From contig QBLY01000002.1 in assembly GCA_003241895.1 (NCBI GenBank), positions 223,382 to 287,381 on the forward strand: a stretch of DNA of 64,000 nt. Reading direction: 5' to 3'. The position numbers were made by a program, and so were the translations under genes. Numbering within the stretch: position 1 is the stretch's first letter; the number at the start of each line of letters is the position of its first letter. This document shows, in pieces, positions 27,210 to 35,887 of the stretch. Below the pieces are notes generated by a model. It ran no database searches. It was not told the origin of the DNA and saw nothing but the letters and a program-made list of their open reading frames with translations. This DNA comes from Lysobacteraceae bacterium. Its GTDB lineage: Bacteria > Pseudomonadota > Gammaproteobacteria > Xanthomonadales > Xanthomonadaceae.

Positions 27210-29971
27210 CAGCCGCGCCTCCCGTCGAGCGGGCGTCGCACGGTGCCCATCATGGCCAGCATCAACAGCGTGCTGGCGGCCACCACCAGGTAGACGCCGA
27301 TGTCGAAGGCCATCGCGCTGGCCATGGGCAGTTTGCCCAGCAGCGGCACGGCCAGGTACTCGGTATGGCTGGTCATGTAGGGGTAGCCCAGCAGCCAACT
27401 GCCCAGGCCGGTCAGCAGTGCGGCCAGCAGGCCCAGGCCGATCAGGCGCGGATAGTCGAAGCCCAGGCGCTGTTCGACGTAGTGGGCGCCGGACAGGACG
27501 TACTGCAGCAGCATCGGCACGGCCAGCACCAGGCCGGCGATGAAGCCGCCACCCGGCAGGTTGTGGCCGCGCAGGAACAGGTACACCGACACCGCCAGCG
27601 CCAGCGGCAGCAGCAGCCGCGCAACCATGTTGGGAATCAGCAGCGGATCGGGATCACCGCCAACGCGGGCTTCGGGAAGTATGCGCACGCGCCGCAGCAT
27701 GGCGTGCACCACCAGGCCGGCAATGCCGAACACCACGATCTCGCCCAGCGTGTCGAAACCGCGGAAGTCCACCAGGATCACGTTCACCACGTTGCCGCCG
27801 CCGCCCTCGGGCAGGGACAGCGCCAGCATTTCGCTGGCGACGGTGTCGCGGGGCCGGGTGATCACCGCGTACACCAGCGCGGCCACGCCGCCGCCTGCGC
27901 CCAGCGCAATCACCGCGTCGCGCCAGCGGCGCGCCGACGGCTCCGGCGGCGACTCGTCGGGCAGGTAGTTGAGTGCCAGCAGGATCAGCGCGATGGTCAC
28001 CATCTCCACCAGCAGCTGGGTCAGCGCCAGGTCGGGCGCCGACAGCAGCACGAAGCCAAGGCTGACCGCCAGGCCCACCGCGCCCATCACCACCAGCGCC
28101 ACCAGGCGGTGACGGTGCAGCGCCACCGTGGCCAGCGTCGCGGCAACACCAATCGCCCACACCAGCCAGCCCAGCGGCGGCATCGGCTGCGACGCACCCG
28201 GTACCAGCGAGCCATGGATGAAGGGCACCGCGCCCATCACCAGCGCCGCCAACACCATCAGCAGCAGGTAGCGCTGCAGGCTGCCGTTGCCCAGGGTGTG
28301 GGTGATCCGGTCGGCCAGGTGGGTGACCTGCGCCAGCGCCCATTCGTAGACGCGGCGGCCGCGCGAGTCATAGCTGATCCCGTACAGGTTGATCAGGCGA
28401 GTGATGCCGAAGTAGAGCCCTATGCCGGCCGCCAGGCCGAACAGGCTCATCATCAGCGGGGTGTTCCATCCGTGCCAGATCGCCAGGCTGTAGTAGGGCA
28501 CATTGCCCTCGCCCAGCACGCCGGTGGCGGCCGCGTGCAGCACCGGCGCAACGGTGATGGCCGGCAGCACGCCCACCGCCAGGCAGACCACCACCAGTAC
28601 CTCCACCGGGATACGCATGAACCGCGGCGGCTCGTGCGGCGTGCCGTTCACCCGCGCCGGACCGTCGCCGAAGAAGGTGTCGTGCACGAACCGCAGGCTG
28701 TACGCCACGCCGAACGCACCGGCCAGCACCGCGGCGCCGGCGATGGCCCAGCGCATGTAGGTGTGGCCCTCCACCTCCAGCGCTTCGGCGAAGAACATTT
28801 CCTTCGACAGGAAGCCATTGAGCAGCGGCACGCCCGCCATTGCCAGCGAGGCGATGATCGCCAAGGTGCCGGTGTAGGGCATCAGTTTGAACAGGCCGCC
28901 CAGGCGACGCATGTCGCGGGTGCCGGTCTCGTGGTCGATGATGCCGGCGGCCATGAACAGCGAAGCCTTGAAGGTGGCGTGGTTCATGATGTGGAACAGC
29001 CCTGCCACCACCGCCATTGGCGTGGACAGGCCGAACAGCAGCGTGATCAGGCCCAGGTGCGAAATGGTGGAGTAGGCCAGCAGCCCTTTCACGTCATGCT
29101 GGAAGATGGCGTGCCACGAGCCCACCAGCAGCGTAATGGCGCCGATGCCGCTGACCAGATAGAAGAACAGGTCGCTGCCGGCCAAGGCCGGATGCAGGCG
29201 CGCCAGCAGGAAAACACCGGCCTTCACCATGGTCGCGGAATGCAGGTAAGCCGATACCGGCGTGGGAGCGGCCATCGCGTGCGGCAGCCAGAACTGGAAC
29301 GGGAACTGCGCGCTCTTGGTGAATACCGCCAGCAGCACCAGCACCAGCGCCGCCGGGTAAAGCGGGCTGGCCAGGATCTGCGGACCCGAGGCCAGCACCA
29401 CGTCAAGCTCGTAGCTGCCGGTGATGCGGCCGAGGATGATCACGCCACCCAGCAGCGCCAGGCCGCCGGCACCTGTTATTGCCAGCGCCATGCGGGCGCC
29501 TTCGCGGGCGTCGCTGCGGTGGTTCCAGAAGCCGATCAGCAGGAACGAGCTGACGCTGGTGAGTTCCCAGAACACCGCCAGCAGTATGAGGTTGCCCGCC
29601 ACCACCATGCCCAGCATCGAGCCCATGAACAGCAGCAGGTAGCTGAAGAAGCGCGGCATGCTGTCTTCTTCGCTCAGGTAATAGCGCGCGTAGACGACGA
29701 TCAACAGGCCGATGGACAGCACGAGGCCGGCGAACATCCAGGCCAGGCCATCCAGGCGCAGCGAAAGCGCCAGCCCGAGCGACGGTACCCATGGGGTGGA
29801 GCTGCGGACGCCGCCCTCGTGGAGCACGCCGTGCGTAAGCAGCGCCAGCAGCACCAGGCCAACCACCGGTGCAGCGGCGGCCAGCCAAGCGGCGGTCCGG
29901 CGCCGGTCGCGGCCGAGAAGGCCGACCACCAGGGCCAAGACGAAGGGGGTGGCTAGCAGCGCCTCGAGCAT
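27209..29971 (-). CDS. mrpA: Mrp-type Na+/H+ antiporter subunit A with fused MrpB domain
   Basis: 920 residues from the ATG at 29971. Residues about 1-650 are the NuoL-like part with many helices, including the [15 protein letters not shown] proton-path motif. Residues about 650-770 correspond to the MbhD/E-like extension. The last 150 residues form an MrpB domain ([16 protein letters not shown]), giving the fused A/B type found in six-gene (group 2) Mrp operons. It is the largest membrane subunit and is central to sodium/proton exchange and alkaline or salt tolerance. It begins the operon; the divergent SDR gene starts 89 nt away. Confidence 0.94.
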   Translation of the reverse strand: MLEALLATPFVLALVVGLLGRDRRRTAAWLAAAAPVVGLVLLALLTHGVLHEGGVRSSTPWVPSLGLALSLRLDGLAWMFAGLVLSIGLLIVVYARYYLSEEDSMPRFFSYLLLFMGSMLGMVVAGNLILLAVFWELTSVSSFLLIGFWNHRSDAREGARMALAITGAGGLALLGGVIILGRITGSYELDVVLASGPQILASPLYPAALVLVLLAVFTKSAQFPFQFWLPHAMAAPTPVSAYLHSATMVKAGVFLLARLHPALAGSDLFFYLVSGIGAITLLVGSWHAIFQHDVKGLLAYSTISHLGLITLLFGLSTPMAVVAGLFHIMNHATFKASLFMAAGIIDHETGTRDMRRLGGLFKLMPYTGTLAIIASLAMAGVPLLNGFLSKEMFFAEALEVEGHTYMRWAIAGAAVLAGAFGVAYSLRFVHDTFFGDGPARVNGTPHEPPRFMRIPVEVLVVVCLAVGVLPAITVAPVLHAAATGVLGEGNVPYYSLAIWHGWNTPLMMSLFGLAAGIGLYFGITRLINLYGISYDSRGRRVYEWALAQVTHLADRITHTLGNGSLQRYLLLMVLAALVMGAVPFIHGSLVPGASQPMPPLGWLVWAIGVAATLATVALHRHRLVALVVMGAVGLAVSLGFVLLSAPDLALTQLLVEMVTIALILLALNYLPDESPPEPSARRWRDAVIALGAGGGVAALVYAVITRPRDTVASEMLALSLPEGGGGNVVNVILVDFRGFDTLGEIVVFGIAGLVVHAMLRRVRILPEARVGGDPDPLLIPNMVARLLLPLALAVSVYLFLRGHNLPGGGFIAGLVLAVPMLLQYVLSGAHYVEQRLGFDYPRLIGLGLLAALLTGLGSWLLGYPYMTSHTEYLAVPLLGKLPMASAMAFDIGVYLVVAASTLLMLAMMGTVRRPLDGRRG

Positions 29972-30060
29972 TGCGATCCTTGCAGAGCTTGCGGTGAAGT
30001 CTAACGCATCATTTCCGGACTTCCGAGTTGGTCGTGGGGTCTTTTGGCTATGCTTGAGCG

Positions 30061-30942
30061 ATGCAGGCCGCCAATCCAGCTACTGCCGACGCATGGCTTG
30101 TCTTCGGGCTCTCGGGTTCGCTGGGGCAGGCGTTCGCGTTCGCGCTCGACGATGCCGATCCGCACGTGATCGGTGTCTCGCGCGCCATAAGGCCGGACCA
30201 GCCGGGCTTGTCATGGCGGCGGGCCGTGCTGTCCGATTTCGCTGACCCAGCCGAGCCGCTCGCCGCGATCGCCAGCCTGGGTCCGCTTGATGCCTTCGCT
30301 GGATGGTTCGAGCGTTCGGCGCTGGCGCCCGCGCGCATCGTCGTGCTCGGGTCCACCAGCCGCCACGGCAAGAAGTTTTCGCCTGATCCGGCCGAACGCG
30401 CGCTCGCCGGGACGCTGGGGGACGCCGAACGGACGCTGGCGGCGGTGGCCGAAGCCCGGGGCTGTGCGCTGACGCTGCTGCGGCCCACCTTGATCTACGG
30501 GAACGGCTGCGATCGCACGCTGAGCCGTGTCGTCGGCCTGGCCCGACGCTGGCGGTGGCTGCCGCTGCCGATCAGGGCTGGCGGCCTGCGCCAGCCGGTC
30601 CACGTGGACGATGTCGCCGCGGCGGTGCTTGGCGCGCTGCGCGCGCCTGCGGCGCGCCCCGGTTTCTTCGACCTGCCGGGCGGGGAAACCCTGCCGTTCG
30701 ACGAGATGGTCCGGCGCAGCCTGGCCGTCGGCGCGCCAGGCGCAAGACTTGTCCGGCTTCCAGGCCCCGCCTTCCGCGCCGGAGTCGGCGTTTTGCGCGG
30801 GCTGGGCCTGCTGGAGGCTGCCGGCGGCGGTGTCCTGGCCCGGCTGGACCAGGACCTGGTGTACGACCTGGGCCCTGCCCGGACCGCACTGGGCCACTAT
30901 CCGCGCGGTTTCCAGCCTTCGGAGGAGGCATTCCCCCGCTGA
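30061..30942 (+). CDS. SDR-family NAD(P)-dependent epimerase-like protein
   Basis: 293 residues. A nucleotide-binding motif near the N-terminus ([12 protein letters not shown], about residues 13-24) is in the short-chain dehydrogenase position. [10 protein letters not shown] (about 140-150) and the [12 protein letters not shown] segment (about 180-190) are typical of the extended/atypical SDR group that includes epimerases and the complex I accessory NDUFA9 type. The catalytic YxxxK is not obvious, so it may bind NAD(P) without sugar-epimerase activity. A -10-like TATGCT (30049-30054) lies 6 nt before the ATG and no Shine-Dalgarno is visible, so a leaderless transcript is possible. Confidence 0.8.
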   Translation: MQAANPATADAWLVFGLSGSLGQAFAFALDDADPHVIGVSRAIRPDQPGLSWRRAVLSDFADPAEPLAAIASLGPLDAFAGWFERSALAPARIVVLGSTSRHGKKFSPDPAERALAGTLGDAERTLAAVAEARGCALTLLRPTLIYGNGCDRTLSRVVGLARRWRWLPLPIRAGGLRQPVHVDDVAAAVLGALRAPAARPGFFDLPGGETLPFDEMVRRSLAVGAPGARLVRLPGPAFRAGVGVLRGLGLLEAAGGGVLARLDQDLVYDLGPARTALGHYPRGFQPSEEAFPR

Positions 30943-30991
30943 TGCTGCGGCGCAGCAAAGGCGTCGGCGGGGGCGACCATACGCGGGAGCA

Positions 30992-31039
30992 TTGCCTTTT
31001 CCTAACGAACATTTAATATCCCTAGAGGAAATGCTCTAG
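30992..31039 (+). promoter_or_regulatory. Candidate promoter and inverted-repeat operator of the DUF1302 operon
   Basis: TTGCCT (30992-30997), a 16-bp spacer and TAATAT (31014-31019) make a plausible sigma-70 promoter. Immediately downstream is a perfect inverted repeat, CTAGAG-N6-CTCTAG (31022-31039), which would overlap the transcription start and looks like a binding site for a dimeric regulator. The sequence is AT-richer than its surroundings. The first gene starts at 31168. No regulator gene is adjacent. Confidence 0.5.
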
Positions 31040-31167
31040 AGTCTGGGGGGAGCCAGACAGCCATGCAGAACGATTCCAATCAGAAGCGCCACCCGCCGTC
31101 CATCTCGCCCGCCGCCGCCGGCGGTGCTCCAAATTCAGCCCGAACGCACTGACCCGAGGATTCACCA

Positions 31168-33198
31168 ATGAAGAAACTCCATGCACACCACGGGCAGGTC
31201 GCTCGTGCCCCGCTGGCCGCCGCCGTCGCCCTGGGCCTGTTGATGGTCCCGGCCGCGCAGGCTTTCGAGTTCGACCGCGGCGAGCTCACCGGCAGCCTCG
31301 ACACCACGGTGTCGTACGGCTTCTCCTGGCGCGTTGAAGAGCGCGACGACGCTCTGGTCGCCAAGTCCTTCTTCAATCCGCTGCTTTGCGCGCAGAACAA
31401 CCCGCTGGGCCCGATTCCCGTAGGCCCGGGCCGCTGCGCCTCCACTGGCGGCGTGCCGGGTTCCCCGGCGCAGCTTGCCGCCCCGGGCCGCTTCTCGGCC
31501 AACCGCGACGACGGCAACCTCAAGTACGACCAGGGCGACGCCATCTCCAACGCCTTCAAGATCACCTCCGAAATCAGCCTGAACTGGCGCAGCTGGGGCG
31601 CATTCGCCCGCGCGACCTACTTCTATGACTTCGAGAACGCCGACCGCGACGACCTGACGAGCATCGCCAAGGACCGCATCGGCCAGCGCTTCCGCATGCT
31701 CGACGCGTTCGTGTTCAGGGACTTCGAGCTGGGCGAAAACGGTGCCCTCGGCGGCACCGTCCGCCTCGGCCGCCAGGTCGTGAGCTGGGGTGAGGGCACG
31801 TTCATCCAGAACGGCATCAACGTGATCAACCCGGTCGACCTGTCCGCCCTGCGCGTGGCCGGCGCCGAACTGAAGGAAGCCTTCCTGCCGATCGACATGG
31901 CCTGGGGCTCGATCAACCTGTCCGAGAACGTCGCCCTCGAAGCGCTCTACATGTTCGAGTTCGAGGAAATCGAAGTCGACGCCGCCGGCACCTACTTCAG
32001 CTCCAACGACTTCGGCACCCCGGGTGGCACCTACGTGATGCTGGGCTTCGGCACCACGCCGCAGCCGGTCAACAACCCCGAACGCTTCGGCAGCACCTGC
32101 TACGCGGGTCCGGCCGGCTTCGCCACCAGCGACCGCTTCGCCGGCCTGTCGGCGATCTACGGCCCGGCCACCGCCGCGCAGATCATCGCCATCGGCTGCG
32201 GCAACGCCGTGGGCCGCATCGAAGACCGCGCCGCCAGCGACGAAGGCCAGTTCGGCCTCGCCCTGCGCTGGTACGCCGAGGCGCTGAATGAAACCGAGTT
32301 CGGCTTCTACTTCCTGAATTACCACAGCCGCGTGCCGCTGCTCTCGGGTCGCGCCGTCAACAACCCGGCGGTGGGCGCCGCCAGCGGCCGCTTCTTCGTG
32401 GAGTATCCGGAAGACATCCAGATGTTCGGCCTGAGCTGGAACACCACCATCCCGGGCGGCATCGCCTGGCAGGGTGAAATCAGCCATCGCCCGAACGCGC
32501 CGCTGCAGGTGGACGACGTCGAACTGCTGTTCGCCGCGCTCAGCCCGCTCAACCCGTTCATCCCGCCCCCGGCGCTGCGCTTCAACAGCCAGTTGGGCCA
32601 GTTCGCCCTGGGCCAGGAAGTCCGCGGCTGGCGCGAGCACGAGATGAGCCAGATCCAGATGACCTTCACCAAGGCCTTCGCCCAGGTGCTGGGCGCCAAC
32701 CAGCTCGCCGTGGTCGCCGAAGTCGGCGGCACCGAAGTCTGGGACCTGCCCGACCAGTCCGAGCTTCGCTATGAAGGCGAAGGCACCGACACCGGCGGTG
32801 GCTGCGACGTCGCCGACGTCAACGCCGCAGGCGGTATCGGCGGCGCCGGCGCGCTGCTGTTCGGCTGCCTGCGCAACCCGGTCACGGGCACCGGCGGCTA
32901 CCCGACGGCGTTCTCGTGGGGCTACCGCCTCGCCGCGCGCGCTGATTACTCCAGCGCCTTCGGCACCCCGCTGACGCTGTCCCCGCGCGTTGCCTTCAAC
33001 CACGACGTCAGCGGCATCACCCCGGGACCGGGCGGCAACTTCCTCGAGGATCGCAAGTCGCTCACCCTCGGCGTCGAAGCCAACTACCTCAACCAGGTCA
33101 TCTTCGACCTGAGCTACACCCAGTTCATGGGCGCCAAGAAGTACAGCCAGATCCACGACCGCGACTTCGCGTCGTTCACCGTCAAGTATTCGTTCTGA
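31168..33198 (+). CDS. DUF1302 outer-membrane beta-barrel-like protein
   Basis: 676 residues from the ATG at 31168 with GAGGA upstream. The signal peptide ends near PAAQAFEF (residue 33). The mature part alternates polar and aromatic residues as amphipathic beta strands and ends in KYSF, a C-terminal aromatic typical of outer-membrane barrels. Conserved DUF1302 features include the FEFDRGELTGSLDTTVSYG opening and the RLGRQVVSWGEGTFIQNGIN segment. The family has no established activity. It is the first of four co-directional genes (DUF1329, Ycf48-like, MMPL) and is probably the outer-membrane component of their shared envelope process. Confidence 0.9.
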   Translation: MKKLHAHHGQVARAPLAAAVALGLLMVPAAQAFEFDRGELTGSLDTTVSYGFSWRVEERDDALVAKSFFNPLLCAQNNPLGPIPVGPGRCASTGGVPGSPAQLAAPGRFSANRDDGNLKYDQGDAISNAFKITSEISLNWRSWGAFARATYFYDFENADRDDLTSIAKDRIGQRFRMLDAFVFRDFELGENGALGGTVRLGRQVVSWGEGTFIQNGINVINPVDLSALRVAGAELKEAFLPIDMAWGSINLSENVALEALYMFEFEEIEVDAAGTYFSSNDFGTPGGTYVMLGFGTTPQPVNNPERFGSTCYAGPAGFATSDRFAGLSAIYGPATAAQIIAIGCGNAVGRIEDRAASDEGQFGLALRWYAEALNETEFGFYFLNYHSRVPLLSGRAVNNPAVGAASGRFFVEYPEDIQMFGLSWNTTIPGGIAWQGEISHRPNAPLQVDDVELLFAALSPLNPFIPPPALRFNSQLGQFALGQEVRGWREHEMSQIQMTFTKAFAQVLGANQLAVVAEVGGTEVWDLPDQSELRYEGEGTDTGGGCDVADVNAAGGIGGAGALLFGCLRNPVTGTGGYPTAFSWGYRLAARADYSSAFGTPLTLSPRVAFNHDVSGITPGPGGNFLEDRKSLTLGVEANYLNQVIFDLSYTQFMGAKKYSQIHDRDFASFTVKYSF

Positions 33199-33217
33199 CG
33201 CCACAGGGAGGCAGAGG

Positions 33218-34582
33218 ATGAAAATCAACAAGAAGCATGTGTTGGCCACATTGGTCGGCACCGCAGTACTCGCCACCGGAATGGCCCAGGCCGCCGTCAG
33301 TGCGCAGGAAGCCGCCAAGCTGGGTCAGACCCTGACCCCGATCGGCGCCGAGAAGGCCGGCAACGCCGCCGGCACCATCCCCGCGTGGGACGGTGGCATC
33401 GTGCGTCCGCCGGCAGGTTTCCGCGTGGGTACCTTCCACACGGACCCGTTCGCGGCCGACAAGGTGCTCTACCAGGTGTCGCGGGCCAACGTGGGCCAGT
33501 ACGCCGAAGTGCTGACCCCGGGACAAAAGGCGATGTTCGCCAAGTACCCGACCTTCCGCATGGACGTGTACCCGACCCGCCGCAGCGCCTCGTTCCCGCA
33601 GCGCACTTATGACTTCACCAAGAAGAACGCCACCAGCTGCAAGCTCGTGGCCGACGGTGAAGGCATCCAGGGCTGCGCCGAGGGCATTCCGTTCCCGATC
33701 CCGCAGAACGCCTACGAGCTCATCTGGAACCACAAGCTCAAGTACAAGGGCCTTTCGGTGGTCAGCTACTCCAACCAGGCGGCCCCGACGGCCGGCGGTG
33801 CCTTCACGCTGATCAAGCTGCGCGAGGAAATCCTGGGCCTGTACTACAAGCCCGGTAACACCACCGAGAACATCAACAACATCCTGCTGTACTTCAAGCA
33901 GGAAGTGCTGGGCCCGGCGCGTCTGGCCGGCCAGGTGCTGCTGGTGCATGAAACGCTGAACGCCAAGGCCGCTCCCCGCCAGGCGTGGGTGTACAACCCG
34001 GGCCAGCGCCGCGTGCGGCGCGCCCCGAACGTCGCCTACGACAACCCGGGTACCGCGTCCGACGGCCTGCGCACCAACGACATGACCGACATGTTCAACG
34101 GCGCCATGGACCGCTTCACCTGGACCCTGGTGGGCAAGAAGGAAATGTTGGTGCCGTACAACTCGTACAAGGCACACAGCGACAAGGCCAAGGTCAAGGA
34201 CCTGATCCGCCCGGGCCACCTCAACCCCGATTTCATGCGCTATGAGCTGCACCGCGTGTGGGTGGTCGAGGCCAAGCTCAAGGCGGGCCAGCGCCATATC
34301 AACAGCCGCCGCACCTTCTATCTTGACGAAGACAGCTACCAGATCCTGCTGACCGATCATTACGACGGCCAGGGCAACCTGTGGCGCTATTCGGATGCGC
34401 CTTCGATCAACTACTACGAGGTGCCGACCTTCTGGTCCACCCTCGAGACCCACCACGACCTCAAGTCCGGCCGTTACATCACCGGCCTGCTGGACAACGA
34501 GGACAAGCCGCGCGACTTCGGCTACCAGAGCACCCCGGCGAACTACTCGCCGCAGAACCTGCGCACCGCAGGCGTGCGCTGA
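33218..34582 (+). CDS. DUF1329 periplasmic protein
   Basis: 454 residues with a strong Shine-Dalgarno (GGGAGG) and a signal peptide ending near GMAQAAVS (residue 26). The mature protein has the DUF1329 pattern: LGQTLTPIGAEKAGNAAGTIPAWDGG at the N-terminus and later FYLDEDSYQILLTDHYDGQGNLWRY. The fold is thought to resemble LolA/LolB-type lipid-binding beta sheets, so a role in shuttling a hydrophobic molecule across the periplasm is plausible. It starts 19 nt after the DUF1302 gene. DUF1302-DUF1329-MMPL sets recur in proteobacteria, but their substrate is not established. Confidence 0.9.
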   Translation: MKINKKHVLATLVGTAVLATGMAQAAVSAQEAAKLGQTLTPIGAEKAGNAAGTIPAWDGGIVRPPAGFRVGTFHTDPFAADKVLYQVSRANVGQYAEVLTPGQKAMFAKYPTFRMDVYPTRRSASFPQRTYDFTKKNATSCKLVADGEGIQGCAEGIPFPIPQNAYELIWNHKLKYKGLSVVSYSNQAAPTAGGAFTLIKLREEILGLYYKPGNTTENINNILLYFKQEVLGPARLAGQVLLVHETLNAKAAPRQAWVYNPGQRRVRRAPNVAYDNPGTASDGLRTNDMTDMFNGAMDRFTWTLVGKKEMLVPYNSYKAHSDKAKVKDLIRPGHLNPDFMRYELHRVWVVEAKLKAGQRHINSRRTFYLDEDSYQILLTDHYDGQGNLWRYSDAPSINYYEVPTFWSTLETHHDLKSGRYITGLLDNEDKPRDFGYQSTPANYSPQNLRTAGVR

Positions 34583-34602
34583 TCCACAGCTGTTGGACCA
34601 CC

Positions 34603-34626
34603 AGCCGCGCCCGAAAGGGCGCGGCT
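34603..34626 (+). other. Intercistronic hairpin with GNRA tetraloop
   Basis: A perfect 10-bp stem (AGCCGCGCCC and its complement) closed by a GAAA loop lies between the DUF1329 gene and the Ycf48-like gene. There is no T-run after it, so it is unlikely to stop transcription. It may protect the upstream mRNA from 3' exonucleases or set different levels of the two halves of the operon. Confidence 0.6.
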
Positions 34627-34671
34627 GCGTTCCGGGCCCCGCATGAAGTGGGTGCCGCGCAGGAGGAAACG

Positions 34672-35877
34672 ATGCCCAGCACCACCCTTCGAAGCACGCA
34701 ATTTTTCGGTGCCCTGCTGTTCGCCCTGGCCCTGCCGATATCGGCACAGGCGCCCGAGGCCGAGGCTGAGGCACCCGCGGCCTATGCCGCCGACGAAACC
34801 ACCGTTGACACCCCCCCGACTCCGGAGCCGGAGACCGCCGCGACGGCGGCCACCGACCCCGCGCTGCTTGACGCCGAGATGATGCCTCGCGCCAGCCGCT
34901 CCCTGCTTCTCGACGCCGTGCATACCAATGGCGGCTACTTCGCCGTCGGCGAGCGCGGCCACCTGCTTGCGTCCGACGACGGCGTGACGTGGCGCCAGGC
35001 GGCCGTGCCGACCCGCTCCACGTTGACCACCATCGCCAGCGTCGACGGCGTCCTTTGGGCTGCCGGCCATGATGGCGTCATCGTGCATTCCACCGACGGC
35101 GGCCAGACCTGGATCCGCCGCCGCGCCGCGCCCTGGAGCTACGACATCGTGGATCCCAGCGAGGGCGTCCCGGTGATGGACCTGCTGTTCACCGATGCCA
35201 GCAACGGCTTCGCCATTGGTGCCTACAGCCTGATGCTGGTCACAGCCGACGGCGGCGTCACCTGGACGCCGCGCACGATTTCGTCCCTGGGGCCGGCCGA
35301 GGCCGCTGAGCCGCCGCCCGCGCCCGAGGATGGCGCCGATCCCGCCGCCGGCACGGCCGACGACTGGACCTTCAGCGACGACGACCTGGCCCTGGACGCC
35401 GAGTCCGACCCGCACCTCAACGCCATCGCCCGCGCCGGTTCCGGCGCACTGGTGATCGCCGGCGAGCGCGGCACGTTCCTGCGCTCGCGCAACGGTGGCG
35501 AAACCTGGACCAGCAAGCGCCTGCCCTACGAGGGCTCCATGTTCGGCGTGCTGTCCTGGCAGGACGACCACATCCTGGTCTATGGCCTGCGCGGCAACGT
35601 CTACGAGTCGCGCGACCTCGGCGACAGCTGGACCCGCGTCGAGACCGGCATCACCACCAGCCTGATGGGCGGGTATGCGCTGGCAAACGGCGGAGCGGTG
35701 CTGGTGGGTGCCAACGGCGCCATCCTGTCCCGGCCCGATGCCAATTCACCCTTCACCGCCACCGCCTTCGAGACCGCTTCGGGTGAAACGCCGCTGCTCT
35801 CGGGCGTGCTGCCCATGGACGGCGGTGGTTTCCTCGTGATCGGCGACAAGGGTGCCGACCTGTACCGCCCGCAGTGA
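34672..35877 (+). CDS. Ycf48/BNR-repeat beta-propeller protein
   Basis: 401 residues from the ATG at 34672, with an excellent AGGAGG 7 nt upstream. A signal peptide ends near ISAQAPE (residue 26), followed by an acidic Ala/Pro/Glu linker to about residue 65. The rest repeats the Ycf48/BNR sialidase pattern SxDGGxTW: STDGGQTW, TADGGVTW, SRNGGETW, SRDLGDSW. These blades form a beta-propeller that usually binds proteins. It lies 10 nt before the MMPL gene, so it probably acts as a periplasmic accessory of that transporter. It is not a photosystem factor here. Confidence 0.88.
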   Translation: MPSTTLRSTQFFGALLFALALPISAQAPEAEAEAPAAYAADETTVDTPPTPEPETAATAATDPALLDAEMMPRASRSLLLDAVHTNGGYFAVGERGHLLASDDGVTWRQAAVPTRSTLTTIASVDGVLWAAGHDGVIVHSTDGGQTWIRRRAAPWSYDIVDPSEGVPVMDLLFTDASNGFAIGAYSLMLVTADGGVTWTPRTISSLGPAEAAEPPPAPEDGADPAAGTADDWTFSDDDLALDAESDPHLNAIARAGSGALVIAGERGTFLRSRNGGETWTSKRLPYEGSMFGVLSWQDDHILVYGLRGNVYESRDLGDSWTRVETGITTSLMGGYALANGGAVLVGANGAILSRPDANSPFTATAFETASGETPLLSGVLPMDGGGFLVIGDKGADLYRPQ

Positions 35878-35887
35878 CGGAGTATCA

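Noticed and set aside
27197..29956. A 919-codon open frame on the plus strand opposite mrpA
   Set aside because: It is rich in His/Gln/Arg without any family motif, and mirrors the GC-rich codons of mrpA; it is a shadow frame.
31162..33318. A 718-codon open frame on the minus strand opposite the DUF1302 gene
   Set aside because: Its sequence is low-complexity Ala/Gly/Val/Arg, has no recognisable domain and is fully explained by codon bias of the real gene.
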